In this document: piece by piece, positions 44,811-57,240 of the stretch
Position numbering within the stretch: the stretch's first letter is position 1
Layout of the letters: each line of letters starts with the position of its first letter
Source of the DNA: Bolinopsis microptera
Taxonomy: Eukaryota; Ctenophora; Tentaculata; Lobata; Bolinopsidae
Direction: 5' to 3'
Length of the DNA stretch: 64,000 bases
Assembly: GCF_026151205.1 (NCBI RefSeq)
Contig: NC_087082.1
Coordinates: forward strand, 13,981,365 to 14,045,364
Program-made: the position numbers and the translations under genes
The notes under the pieces: model-generated
The model's input: the letters and a program-made list of their open reading frames with translations, nothing else
What the model was told of the DNA's origin: nothing
Database searches by the model: none

Positions 44811-45045
44811 AAAGTGGGGGTTATCTCATCCACCTATCTGTAACTAGTGGCCATTGCAAAGTGGGGGTTATCTCATCCACCTATCTGTAACTAGTGGCCA
44901 TTGCAAAGTGGGGGTTATCTCATCCACCTATCTGTAACTAGTGGCCATTGCAAAGTGGGGGTTATCTCATCCACCTATCTGTAACTAGTGGCCATTGCAA
45001 AGTGGGGGTTATCTCATCCACCTATCTGTAACTAGTGGCCATTGC
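44811..45045 (+). repeat. Five perfect copies of a 47-bp repeat
   Basis: Units begin AAAGTGGGGGTTATCTCATC and end AACTAGTGGCCATTGC. All five are identical as far as I can see, indicating very recent expansion. Confidence 0.95.
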
Positions 45046-45099
45046 AAGAAACTCTTGATACGTTACCTTATAGTGGATATTTCTGGCAAGTAAAGCTAA

Positions 45100-45215
45100 A
45101 GAGTAATGGGTATTGCCAGAAAGTAGAAACTAGTAGTGGGTATTGCTAGAAAGTAGAAACTAGTAGTGGGTATTGCTAGAAAGTAGAAACTAGTAGTGGG
45201 TATTGCCAGAAAGTA
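45100..45215 (+). repeat. 30-bp tandem repeat, about 3.5 copies
   Basis: Unit AAACTAGTAGTGGGTATTGC followed by TAGAAAGTAG, with the first and last copies partial. Confidence 0.9.
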
Positions 45216-45530
45216 GCTCGATTATAACCTTCGATTATTGTTTATCCTCATTACTTCCTGAGCACACATCATCAATCATCATATTACTGGTCAAGAGTTT
45301 AATCTCGTGTTAGCAAGCACAATGTACCTCTAGTAAGTTAGTTGGTATGAATTATAATAATGACAGTAACTTGACAATGAGGTTGTAGTAGTAGCTGTAG
45401 TGCGAATTATCATAATAATAATAGTTACTTTACTATTAAAGTGCTTGTAAATTGGTACTAAAGTGGTAGCAGATAGCTGAGTACAGCTGTATTACAGCTG
45501 ACCTGCAGTAGTAGAACAATGAAATTACTT

Positions 45531-47972
45531 GCCCCCAGTGTAGTACACTCCCAACAAAACTCATCACACAGTACATTGTCCCCAGTGTAGTACACTGTAT
45601 ACTGTACACTGTAGTACACTCCCAACAAAACACACAGTACATTGCCCCCAGTGTAGTACACTGTATACTGTACACTGTAGTACACTCCCAACAAAACCCA
45701 TCACACAGTACATTGCCCCCAGTGTAGTACACTGTATACTGTACACTGTAGTACACTCCCAACAAAACCTATAACACAGTACATTGCCCCCAGTGTAGTA
45801 CACTGTATACTTTACACTGTAGTACACTCCCAACAAAACCCATCACACAGTACATTGCCCCCAGTGTAGTACACTGTATACTGTACACTGTAGTACACTC
45901 CCAACAAAACCCATCACACAGTACATTGCTCCCAGTGTAGTACACTGTATACTGTACACTGTAGTACACTCCCAAGAAAACCCATCACACAGTACATTGC
46001 CCCCAGTGTAGTACACTGTATACTGTACACTGTAGTACACTCCCAACAAAACCCATCACACAGTACATTGCCCCCAGTGTAGTACACTGTATACTGTACA
46101 CTGTAGTACACTCCCAACAAAACCCATCACACAGTACATTGCCCCCAGTGTAGTACACTGTATACTGTACACTGTAGTACACTCCCAACAAAACCCATCA
46201 CACAGTACATTGCCCCCAGTGTAGTACACTGTATACTGTACACTGTAGTACACTCCCAACAAAACCTATAACACAGTACATTGCTCCCAGTGTAGTACAC
46301 TGTATACTTTACACTGTAGTACACTCCCAACAAAACCCATCACACAGTACATTGCCCCCAGTGTAGTACACTGTATACTTTACACTGTAGTACACTCCCA
46401 ACAAAACCCATCACACAGTACATTGCCCCCAGTGTAGTACACTGTATACTTTACACTGTAGTACACTCCCAACAAAACCCATCACACAGTACATTGCCCC
46501 CAGTGTAGTACACTGTATACTGTACACTGTAGTACACTCCCAACAAAACCCATCACACAGTACATTGCCCCCAGTGTAGTACACTGTATACTGTACACTG
46601 TAGTACACTCCCAACAAAACCTATAACACAGTACATTGCCCCCAGTGTAGTACACTGTATACTGTACACTGTAGTACACTCCCAACAAAACCTATAAAGC
46701 TATAACACAGTACATTGCCCCCAGTGTAGTACACTGTATACTGTACACTGTAGTACACTCCCAACAGAGCAAACAGTACATTGCCCCCAGTGTAGTACAC
46801 TGTATACTGTACACTGTAGTACACTCCCAACAAAACACACAGTACATTGTCCCCAGTGTAGTACACTGTATACTGTACACTGTAGTACACTCCCAACAAA
46901 ACCCATCACACAGTACATTGCCCCCAGTGTAGTACACTGTATACTGTACACTGTAGTACACTCCAAACAAAACCCATCACACAGTACATTGCCCCCAGTG
47001 TAGTACACTGTATACTGTACACTGTAGTACACTCCCAACAGAGCAAACAGTACATTGCCCCCAGTGTAGTACACTGTATACTGTACACTGTAGTACACTC
47101 CCAACAAAACCTATAACACAGTACATTGCCCCCAGTGTAGTACACTGTATACTGTACACTGTAGTACACTCCCAACAAAACCCATCACACAGTACATTGC
47201 CCCCAGTGTAGTACACTGTATACTGTACACTGTAGTACACTCCCAACAAAACCTATAACACAGTACATTGCCCCCAGTGTAGTACACTGTATACTGTACA
47301 CTGTAGTACACTCCCAACAAAACCCATCACACAGTACATTGCCCCCAGTGTAGTACACTGTATACTGTACACTGTAGTACACTCCCAACAAAACCCATCA
47401 CACAGTACATTGCCCCCAGTGTAGTACACTGTATACTGTACACTGTAGTACACTCCCAACAAAACCTATAACACAGTACATTGCCCCCAGTGTAGTACAC
47501 TGTATACTGTACACTGTAGTACACTCCCAACAAAACCCATCACACAGTACATTGCCCCCAGTGTAGTACACTGTATACTGTACACTGTAGTACACTCCCA
47601 ACAAAACCCATCACACAGTACATTGCCCCCAGTGTAGTACACTGTATACTGTACACTGTAGTACACTCCCAACAAAACCTATAACACAGTACATTGCCCC
47701 CAGTGTAGTACACTGTATACTGTACACTGTAGTACACTCCCAACAAAACACACAGTACATTGCCCCCAGTGTAGTACACTGTATACTGTACACTGTAGTA
47801 CACTCCCAACAAAACCTATCACACAGTACATTGCCCCCAGTGTAGTACACTGTATACTGTACACTGTAGTACACTCCCAACAAAACCCATCACACAGTAC
47901 ATTGCCCCCAGTGTAGTACACTGTATACTGTACACTGTAGTACACTCCCAACAAAACCTATCACACAGTACA
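45531..47972. repeat. 71-bp satellite, about 34 copies, with internal dyad symmetry
   Basis: Each unit contains CATTGCCCCCAGTGTAGTAC, ACTGTATACTGTACACTGTA and GTACACTCCCAACAAAAC, closed by CCATCACACAGTA or CTATAACACAGTA. A few units are shorter (about 50-66 bp), lacking the CCATCA block or carrying AGAGCAAACAG. AGTGTAGTACACTGTATAC is nearly complementary to the following TGTACACTGTAGTACACT, so each unit can fold. The many overlapping minus-strand ORFs (MLGVYYSVQYTVYYTG...) are artefacts of the period. Confidence 0.95.
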
Positions 47973-48306
47973 TCCACCTCCATCAAATACGAACCAGGCT
48001 TTATAGCTTTATAACTGTGCCGTGTGGAGTACTATGGGGGATAATGGTCAGTCACAACCCTGTCACCTATAAAGAACTAGTAGCTTTGCCAATAACAACT
48101 AAACAGGTACTATACGTGCTCACAGAACATGTACACAAGCAGCAAATAAACCGTGACTTTCCCACCAAACACTATTAGTTTCATACTCACATTGGACAAA
48201 TCACGTGTGCCCTGCGGTGTGGTTTCAGTATTTAATTATTTTTTGGCTTGAAATCAGAGCAGTGCTTTACATCCTCTATATCATTAAACCGAAGTGATAA
48301 TTTATC

Positions 48307-48365
48307 TAAAGGTGCTAAATAACAGTATCTTATTTAAAAGAAGATGCTGTTATTTAGCACCTTTA
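48307..48365. repeat. Hairpin with 25-bp near-perfect stem and 9-base loop
   Basis: The left arm TAAAGGTGCTAAATAACAGT then ATCTT is complementary to the right arm except for a single G-T wobble, with a loop of ATTTAAAAG. It could be a tiny palindromic element or a short RNA hairpin. Confidence 0.8.
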
Positions 48366-49765
48366 AATAGTTGGGAAACTTGGTTCTTCTACAAGAAACA
48401 ATCTTCCCCACAATTCTCCCCTCTCGCTCACTCACTTTTACCTTACAACGCATAATTACTCGGCTCAACATTCACCACTTTCAGAGGAATAATATCTGTT
48501 ACAATGACGGCTTTTGAGCTTTGAGATATTTCTTGACGTTAACATCATTTAAAGAGGAGCTTTAGAATTGATGTTATCTGTTTAAAAATCGGTGATTGTG
48601 CCGGTAAAATTTGATTTTCTCGCCATTTCAACGAGATTTTATTTTCTCGCCATTTCAGCGGAGTATTTGAGACTAACCGTTTAAAAAATTGACCTTCTGC
48701 TAAGTAGATAAGTTTATAAGTTGTTACATTATTATAAATATGATAATATCACTATTAACTATAATATCAACTATTGATCCCTGAATCTTCAGAGATTATG
48801 CGTGGTTTAGGGTGGTTAACTGGTTTACTGGTTTACTGGTTGAGAGGTGTTATGCGTGGTTCACTGGTAGAGAGGTACTGTTTAGTTGAAGCTTTTAGTT
48901 GCTCAGTTTGCTCATCTTCCAGTTTACTTATCCTGGGGGGTTCTCTAAGCAGTGAAGGGAGTAGTGAAGGAAGTGAAGTAGAGTCCCGCTCTTCTGGAGA
49001 TTAACATTTAGCCGGTAATCAAAGAGCAGGGGAGGAGGTCTGTTTAAATGATTTGATTGAAATTTAAGAACGAAGTGTGATGCTGATCATTGAAATTATG
49101 TTTGAGATTATTAATGAGATCCACGAATAGTAGGCTTAGTAGCCTGGGGGCAGAAAAAATATTTTTAAATAGCTGTTTTATGCCAGGACTAAATTTCCCC
49201 ATTACTCGGGCGGCTGTGTAGACTGTAGATCATTATATAAGCCGAAACTTTGCTTCCAAATATTTTGTGGTAAGCTTCTTGTTATCATTTGAAAAGCAAC
49301 CTCATTTAAAACCGCGTTTTCTGTGTTATTTTAAATCCAGAGGTAGAATGTTGGTGTGAAGGGAAGGTCTGCCGGGGGAAGCTGTGAAAAGAAGAGGAGA
49401 AGGAGAAAAGGAGTGTATTTTTACGCAGGGCGTTGTTATCGCTACGGTTAACTGTGTTACAACCAATTTAAGAAGTCAGAAGTTGAACGAAGCTTGATGT
49501 AACTGAGGTTTATATCTGCCGTCACTTGTCGTGTAATGAAAATAATAAATTGAAGTTTAATAAGTTCGCCACTATTAAGATACAACTTATACTCAGCAGT
49601 GTTTAATCTAAAAATCCCCGAAATATACTTGTATGCTAGGTTAAGAACTGGACTGCTTGAAATTATATCAGTTATACTGATTACTGATGCATGGTAAGAA
49701 ACCAAATAATTTAAGATCTTGCACCAATTAATATTATGGCTAAAATAGCTTATCGATAAAGTTTT
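48366..49765. other. Intergenic interval
   Basis: AT-rich. A short repeat of TTTTCTCGCCATTTCARCG lies at about 48615-48665. The minus frame 49705-49457 has no recognisable domain. Confidence 0.4.
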
Positions 49766-50160
49766 TCAAGCTTTTAGAAGTGCCTTAAAAGATTCCAGAG
49801 ATTGAGCCGATGAGATGGTAACAAGAAGATGATTGTACATCTTAGGAGCCAGTACAGAGAATCTACACTCACCAAACTTAGTATTACACGTATCATCCCC
49901 AGGGACAAAAGGAAATCGCGGCATGTGCGGAATCGCGATTTTTCCCATTATTTGCGATACATTTTATGTATAGTCTTATGTATACTGTATAGTCTGTTAA
50001 AAATCGCGGTATCGCGATTTTTGGGCAAAATAATCGCGATTTTCTTTTGTTCCTGATCATCCCCAAGCATTGATACCTACACACACGGCCAAGTTGGTCT
50101 GTACTACTACTCAGTATTCCAGTGTAACTGTAAGAAGGTCTCCTCAGCGACACTACTCGA
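49766..50160 (-). pseudogene. LINE ORF2 C-terminal relic split by a MITE
   Basis: The minus strand reads GDDTCNTKFGECRFSVLAPK, MYNHLLVTI and then SLESFKALLKA. This is the familiar F-S-x-x-A-P-(R/K)-x-(W/Y)-N ... S-x-x-x-F-K-x-x-L end of CR1/L2/Jockey-type ORF2. The upstream part of the frame is interrupted by a 156-bp hAT MITE. The copy is short and lacks all catalytic domains. Confidence 0.65.
49900..50055. mobile_element. 156-bp hAT MITE inserted in a LINE relic
   Basis: TIRs are CAGGGACAAAAGGAAATCGC and the complement of CAGGAACAAAAGAAAATCGC. ATCATCCC flanks both ends exactly (49892-49899 and 50056-50063), the 8-bp duplication of hAT elements. The interior repeats ATCGCGATTTT. Confidence 0.95.
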
Positions 50161-50163
50161 CCT

Positions 50164-50205
50164 GGTCACGTGACATCACGTGATGTCACGTATCACGTGA
50201 TGTCT
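50164..50205. promoter_or_regulatory. Three CACGTG sites in 40 bases
   Basis: GTCACGTGACATCACGTGAT then GTCACGTATCACGTGATG holds three palindromic E-boxes and one degenerate one at about 10-18-base spacing. Binding by bHLH-zip proteins is inferred from the motif; no neighbouring promoter is identified. Confidence 0.45.
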
Positions 50206-50209
50206 ATAC

Positions 50210-53200
50210 TTCCTTTAACTGTTGTTATATACTGTACTATTGCTACCAGATTATCATCAACTCCCTGGTTCAGACTCTGGAAAATAACTAGTTAATTGAA
50301 TTACTTTTAAAGGCGTTTGATCCAATAATAGCGAACATTAACAACACTTGTTCAATTCTCTGAGAAAGCTTCGGCTATTAAACCTAACAATCCTCCTTCA
50401 TTGTCCCTCCTCTCTCTCTATATCACATTTAAACCATTCACGTGGACTATTTTAATCAGTGATTCAGTGTGCTGCTTGCCGGGGAAGTTGGATTTAGTAA
50501 CAGCACTGATTCTAGGGTCAGCTCTCTGCAGCAGCCAGGGCAATCTCATTTAAAATAGAAGAGATGGACGAACTTAATCAAATAACCCGCTTACTTGAAA
50601 CTTTGGTCATGTGTTCATGTTGAGTCTTTTGGTGGGGTATTTTGGTGACTGCAGTTTTGGGAATTAGATTGCATTTTTTGGTTGAGATGATAAGATGATA
50701 AGATGGTTATACTTATCGTTAGGTTATTCACGCGAATCATTATCTTATAATATCTGAATATAAGGGGAGGGGGGAGATGCTTGAGGAATATTTGGTTAGA
50801 TAATGATATTGGTAGCATAAGGAGTAAATAAAAGTAAGTCTAACCACAAAGGTCTGAAATCACTGATCTTTAAGTAGAAAACTTAAAAAACTGTTTCGCA
50901 TTGAATGAGGAATAGAAATTACGAACTATTCGACTGTGTTTCTACTTGAAAATGTATCAGACAGTAAGTCTGTGGAGAACGCGTTGAAATACCCATCAAC
51001 ATTCAACTGTGTGTACATGACTATACTTTTGAATTGTTTTATATATTAGAATATTTCGACAAAGAAAAGTTGGTTATGACTTAAGTTTTCAAGATTGAGG
51101 CTTGTTCCTGTACTATCTTTGATTTTCTCAAATAAGGTACAACAGCTTGTCGTAGTGACTGTGTGTAGCACACAGGAAAGTAGCATATAATGTGCACGTG
51201 CGGACAGTGCACATGTGAGAATTGTGGGCGCGAAATCATGGTATTTTTGGTTGTGGAGACTTTATGTTTCATGGGGCTGATATTTTGAATGTGGTAAAAG
51301 CAGCAGTTTGGTTTTGTTCCGATATCTCAAATTGTTGACGGAAAATGTATTATCTTATGAAAAACAATTATTAATCAAAGCACGAATTGAAAGAAGAAAG
51401 AAATGTTTCTCTTAAATATTTATTTGAGACAGCTCAGATCCTGAAACAGCCAGAATACCCAGAAAGAATTCCATTGTTTTACAAATTGGAATATTTCCAA
51501 TATCAATACTGATAGACAAAACGGTTTTAATTGGGGAGCTTGTTTCTCTGCCATCTTTATTAGGCATAAATGAAACTGATTTGGTTGATTTACCAGACAC
51601 TATATTAAATTCGTTACATTGTTAAAATATCGGTAATACCTGCGTGTGGCTTTGCAAGTAAATTGGGCAGTAAATTACGCTGTAACTTGAATATACTTGG
51701 TCAATATGTTCTGTATTTTGCGAAGAGAAGGTTGTCATATAATCCATATTTAATCTTAAATATGATAATCCCGTTTAATTAATCCAATTACACATTTAAG
51801 GTACCTTGGCGGATAATTTAAAACTCATTAAAAACCCTAAATGCTCTGTCTAATTCAACAATTTTATAACAATTTTATGACTTGTAAATCACATACTCAC
51901 TTACTCAGTGAATAGCTAGCTCTGTATTGAGTTCGTCTAACAACACCCGATTTCCTATACTTTTCTACACTATTTTTAAAACGTCACTTATTTTTTAAAG
52001 GAGAAGTGTACGTAGTACAGTAATCGTACGTTCTCTTAAAATGGCGCGCACCAGTTGTACAAGTCTCAACCACCAACACCACAAAATGACACATCATCAG
52101 TTAAAATCCTGTCAAGTTAAAATCCTTCCATCTCACCACAGGCCGCATCCTTAACACACTGTTAAACATTTCGCTCAGGTCTCCAAGGTGTCTGCACAAG
52201 TCTGCCTGATCAGTTGCACGTGCAGGAACAAACACAGAATGTTGCATGTGGTCCGGTGTTGCACGTGCGAGTAAAAGCAGCGTACTTCAGCAGGAGATGA
52301 GAGGTGTTTTCCCACCTAGTGTCCAGGACCTGGGTGAAAGTAGGCACACGCGACGGAATAACCCCATTTCCTGGGACAGCACGATCCCTGATCAGACCCT
52401 CTGGAAGTCTAGGGATTACTCAACTACTATCCATGTAGTTCAGGTACTAATCACATTATAGTACTCTCATTCTTCTGATAATTATACACAGTAATAAGTG
52501 CTCCACACCCACTGATTGGTTGCGTTATGTCACGTGGTTAGAACCACACCCACTGATTGGTTGAGTGTGGGAGTTTGAGTTACGCTATAATTATTGTTTC
52601 CTAAATGTTGATTATTGGCTGATTGAGGGATCGTACTGTCCCAGGAAGTGGTATTACTTCGTCGTGCGCCTACTTTTAACCAGACTCAAGGTGAGGTAAC
52701 ATCTCTCTTTTGGTTGGGATCGGAGGATCCTTTATCAATACTGCCTATTTGGTTGAATTCTTTAAGTACATAGTTTAATAAGTTGCAGAATGATGAATGA
52801 CGTAGTCGGTAAACATATAATCCAAATTCTTATCCGTTACTATTTTCTTTTATTGGTGGATAATACAAGAAGATTGATTAACTAAAAATTCCCACGGAAA
52901 GGAAGCAATATAGTATTATAATAAAGATCCTGTTTAAATTGAGTGCAGTTTTATAGTTGAACTTAAATGGTTTTATAAATGATTCTCGTCGCACAATCCT
53001 AAGTTCCTGTATCTGGATATTCCTCTCAGATATTCCTATGCTTGAACCTTCTTCAAGTAAATAATGAATACCATCTCACAAAACGAGGACCTACAATATG
53101 CTGAATTGTTGAATTTACAAATCATATCATTATTTCGGTTTGAACCCTGATAAAATGGTGTCCCGGCCAGTCAACCCGACTGGGTGACAATTTAACAAAA

Positions 53201-53680
53201 TATGATGTAATAAGTTTAACCAGAGTCTGCTGCTCTAGAAAATAATTAGAACTGATGTTATATGGGTTTATTAGACCCCGCACCATGCATAGTTAGACAC
53301 TGTCTTTAATTTACAACCCTGAACAATCTTAATTCTCGTGTTAATTAGGCGAATATTTAAAATTCCGCTTTAATATTTATTTAAATATCTCTATATTTTA
53401 ATCAACTCCGCTCACAAATCAGATCTCAACATTACACATATTACTATATTAAAGTATTATTACTGTAGGTTAAAATATTCGCACGAAGCGTTATCATAAT
53501 GACTGTGTAGTATGCAGTGATCGCTCATGCTGAACAAGCAGTTAAAAGGAGGGCAGGTATATTAAAACTACTAACCTGTTATCACTAGTGATATCACGGA
53601 GATTTATAGTACTTGGACAATCAGGATCTTGTAAGAAATAAGTCTAGTTGATTCTTGTTAAACTGAATGATGCAATGTGA
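50210..53680. other. Intergenic interval
   Basis: AT-rich with no supportable gene. CACGTG sites occur at about 51196, 52217, 52260 and 52530. A direct repeat, CACACCCACTGATTGGTTG, occurs at about 52505 and 52545. The + frame 52246-52461 has no recognisable domain. Confidence 0.4.
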
Positions 53681-53682
53681 TA

Positions 53683-53850
53683 GTGGTAGTTGGTTTTAAC
53701 ACGTGACATTGGTAGTTGGAAGTTGGTTTTAACACGTGACATTGGTAGTTGGTAGTTGGTTTAACACGTGATATTGGTAATTGCTAGTTGGATTTAACAC
53801 GTGACATTGGTAGTTGGTAGTTGGTTTAACACGTGACATTGGTAGTTGGA
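53683..53850 (+). repeat. Tandem repeat carrying CACGTG, five copies
   Basis: Units of about 26-37 bases of the form TTGGTAGTTGGTTTTAACAC then GTGACA. Each unit contributes one CACGTG, giving five evenly spaced E-boxes in 150 bases. Confidence 0.85.
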
Positions 53851-56680
53851 AGATTTAGCAAGGTTCTGCTTGGTTTTAACTCCATATCTGGATTAAGTGC
53901 TGCGTCGTCGTCATCCTTTAAAACACTGATCTGCTTTTTAACGACTGAAATTCTTACAAATCTTTCACCTTTAATGAACCTACCTAATGCACATACAGAT
54001 TTTAACATTATATCTCCATATTTTACTAAGATCTGTATAATGTGACCAATCAACAGGAGGAGCTTTAAAACATGCTGATTGCTCAACTACTTTAATCTCA
54101 CTGTAACCCTGTCATATCTTAGAATATCCATTATACTGATAGAGACGCTTAATACCTCCAACGTAAACCCTCCAAATTCATATAAATTCCTTAAACCGAG
54201 TTAAATATAATAAATAACTTTTCCGAAGAACAAGGATCTTAAATATTATAGTCGGTACTCAGTAAATACCAACTTTTAATACCAACTTTAACTCTCCAAC
54301 TGCAGCCATCAGTATTATATACCATTTACCGTCCCTCAAGCCCATGACTTGAAATACTCCAATGTTCCTGAAAGTGATACGGAAACAACATGCTCCACCA
54401 CAAATCCCACCCCTCCAGAACAAGAGTGATCAGGATAAAGAGAACAATACCCCCCAATCTGTCCCAATCTAGCTGCACCTACCTCAATCACACCATTACT
54501 TTTGTCTTTCTTTTAACACTTCCCTGTAATTATCAGTGCTTTGTTTGGAAGTGGGCCTGGTGTTATTTGTTGTGGGGCCTGGTTTCTTTAATGGGCCCTG
54601 CTTTTCTTCTCAACCTGACTAATTGGGGATACTGTCAGTTAATGGCCACAGGAGGAGGGACCTCGGACCTTATTGGCCAGTTAGCAGTGTTGTAGACTGT
54701 AGAGGGGGCTGTAACAGCTTGACTCACTTGAGTGTTCTGGTTCAGTGTAAACAAGCTTGCATATTCCGGGATTTTGTGTACTCCTACACGCAAATATACC
54801 AGGAAACCACACAAATTGGAGAATACCCTTACCAAGATTTAGTTCTGGAAGGCATTAGGATAATCCTTTTGTACGCATGCACGCACTTGCCAAGTAGGAA
54901 GTTTATCAAAACCGGCTTGCTGGATATTTTGCAGCGGATTTCCTATTTTGTTTAAGCTGTGAGCTCATGCGGATACATTTTCTGAAAATTTCAAGGGCAA
55001 TTATTGTTACAGGACTTGTCAATGGATCAGCCCGTGGAGCCAACCATATCACTCGTGGAGCCAACCATATCACTCGATTGTAGCTGTCCGTGGAGCCAAC
55101 CATATCACTCGATTGTAGCTAAAACGAGCAACAAGATATCTATTTCGGAATGTTCCGTCCCTGTTCTGAAACACAGCCCAATACTGCTTTCCTCCACACA
55201 AAGACCGAGGTAAAAAGGAGGAGTTATGTCACGTGACTGGTAAAGCAGGACTAGTAACCTAGTAACCAGCTAGTAACCTAGTAAGTAACCTAGTAACCAG
55301 TTAGTAACCTAGGTTTTATCACGTGACTGGTAGAGGAGGATACTGTTACCAAGATTTGGTCCACAAAGACATTAGCATTATATACTACATAACCTTTTTG
55401 TACGCGCGTACTTCCCGGATGGGAAACATTAGAAAACCGTTCTGCCGGAAATTCGGCGGCTGATTTTCCGGCAAAACGGCTGATTTTCTATCTTTTTTTC
55501 AAGTTAGCTCAAGCGGAGAAACTTTCTGACAGTTTCAAGTACAAGTGTCATTCGAAGTTTTGGAGCATTAGTCTTTGAAGCTGATCAAGTCACTTGATGG
55601 TTTCTCAAAGTTTTAACAATTGGGCTTCTATTTTTTAAATCTCTCAGTCCCAAAGCACATTCAACCTCAAACTATAACACACCCCAACATTCAACAATCC
55701 ATGACACATATGTAGACTGTAGAGGTAGAGGAGGCGAGGTGCAGGTGTCACGTGACGGGAGTACAAGTAGGGTGTGTAAACTGACAAATAGGGCAGGAAG
55801 TGTTGCGGGTACGGTTCACATGGTCCCTACTCAATACTCATCTGGTTACCACCTGTCAGACTGTATGTTCAGTTAAACTGTCTGGGTAACCGTGTTATTT
55901 GCTATGGTTACTATGGTTACGGGTGTTATAGTTACATGTGCTTTAACATGTGCTTTAAAATATTAAAATGATTTTGAAACTAATTTCTCAAGATTCACAA
56001 ATAATTATGTAGATTAAGTGGGCTATATGAGGGACATTATGATTTAATCCGTCAGCAGGGTATCAATGTCAACCCCAGATGAAGTTACAGGGCTCCGTTT
56101 GATTTGCTGAATGTGTTATGGTTACAGGTCCTGACTCCTGTGAAGAATGTTGATGGTACCACAGATGTGATAGTTATTGGTTACTTTTGATTCCATATAT
56201 TGAGGAATCAGGAGGATGATGTGTTCAGTGTTGATGTGTAGAGATGATTTACTATAACGTTATCGATTTGGCACTGTAATAATATGTAAGAATATTACTA
56301 ATATTCTCCTAGAAATCCGTGATATTAAAAGTTGCGTTTCCTTTAATTTCTCTAGTGTTACATTCTGATAATATAGAGGGTCCGAGAGGGACAGGTTCGG
56401 GTTTTAAAAACTTTAATAAATATGATTTTATGGGTTTTTTGCATCCTTATTGATTTAAAATCCGATAAAATGACATTAAGAGGATGTGTCTACAAGCAAA
56501 ATAATTCGAATTTAAAAACAGGAAGACTTCTAAATAACAAAATTTATCCTCAGATTCAAGAAATTTTAAAGTTAATCTTGCTAAATTAATTATTCTTAAC
56601 TCATAACTAATGACCGCAGCCTGAATAATGAAGCAGCCGGTTATCCTCGTCACACCTCTTTAAACAGCCGTCAACAGCCG
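53851..56680. other. Intergenic interval
   Basis: No supportable gene. It contains a three-copy GTGGAGCCAACCATATCACT repeat (55037-55115), CTAGTAACCAG tandem units (55248-55312, also at 57424-57490), and CACGTG sites at about 55230, 55320 and 55749. Confidence 0.4.
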
Positions 56681-56930
56681 TCACACAGCCGTCACACCTT
56701 GTTCAGGATTCTCACCCTTCTCCCACTTCTCCGACAAGGACTGATTTTAACAATGAGATTCTCCAAACTTGCAGTCCTCTTCTGATGGAATTATCGACAA
56801 ATTAAAATTTTAACGTTGAAGATCTGTCAACTTTCTGTCCACTTCTGATGGAATTAACGTTAAAATATCTAGGTTTTGTCGCTGTCGCTGAGCCCTGAAA
56901 CCGTGTAACTACCAGCTATTAATACCTCTG
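56680..56930 (+). repeat. Segmental duplication, copy A
   Basis: Shares with 57010-57240 the ordered blocks CCGTCACACCTTGT, CTGATTTTAACAATGA, TCAACTTTC-GTC-ACTTCT and GAGCCCTGAAACCGTG, with about 75-80% identity by eye. No ORF is conserved between the copies. Confidence 0.7.
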
Positions 56931-57009
56931 CTACCTCTAATAAAGTAATAACTACCAGTGTCCTCCTTTACAAGTCACGTGACCTCTCCACCGACCACCA
57001 GCAATCAGA

Positions 57010-57240
57010 AAAACCGTCACACCTTGTCTAGTTCCCACTTGTAACCTGATTTTAACAATGAAATTCCCCCAACTTTCCGTCTACTTCTCTACTTCTGGTA
57101 ATTGACGATAATTTACACTTTTAACGATGAAAGTGTGTCAACTTTCCGTCTACTTCTCATAGAAGTGGCTGTTAAATTAACAGGTTCTGTCGCTGTAAAT
57201 GAGCCCTGAAACCGTGCAACTTCAGCTATTTTCTGCCACT
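57010..57240 (+). repeat. Segmental duplication, copy B
   Basis: Partner of 56680-56930 in direct orientation about 330 bases away, with indels between the shared blocks. Confidence 0.7.

Noticed and set aside
45436-47954. Some twenty overlapping 68-135-residue minus-strand ORFs
   Set aside because: All are frame-shifted readings of the 71-bp satellite; each restarts at the same ATG in every unit.
54390-54955. Overlapping + ORFs with a hydrophobic stretch
   Set aside because: No recognisable family, poor codon pattern, and overlapping frames of equal quality.
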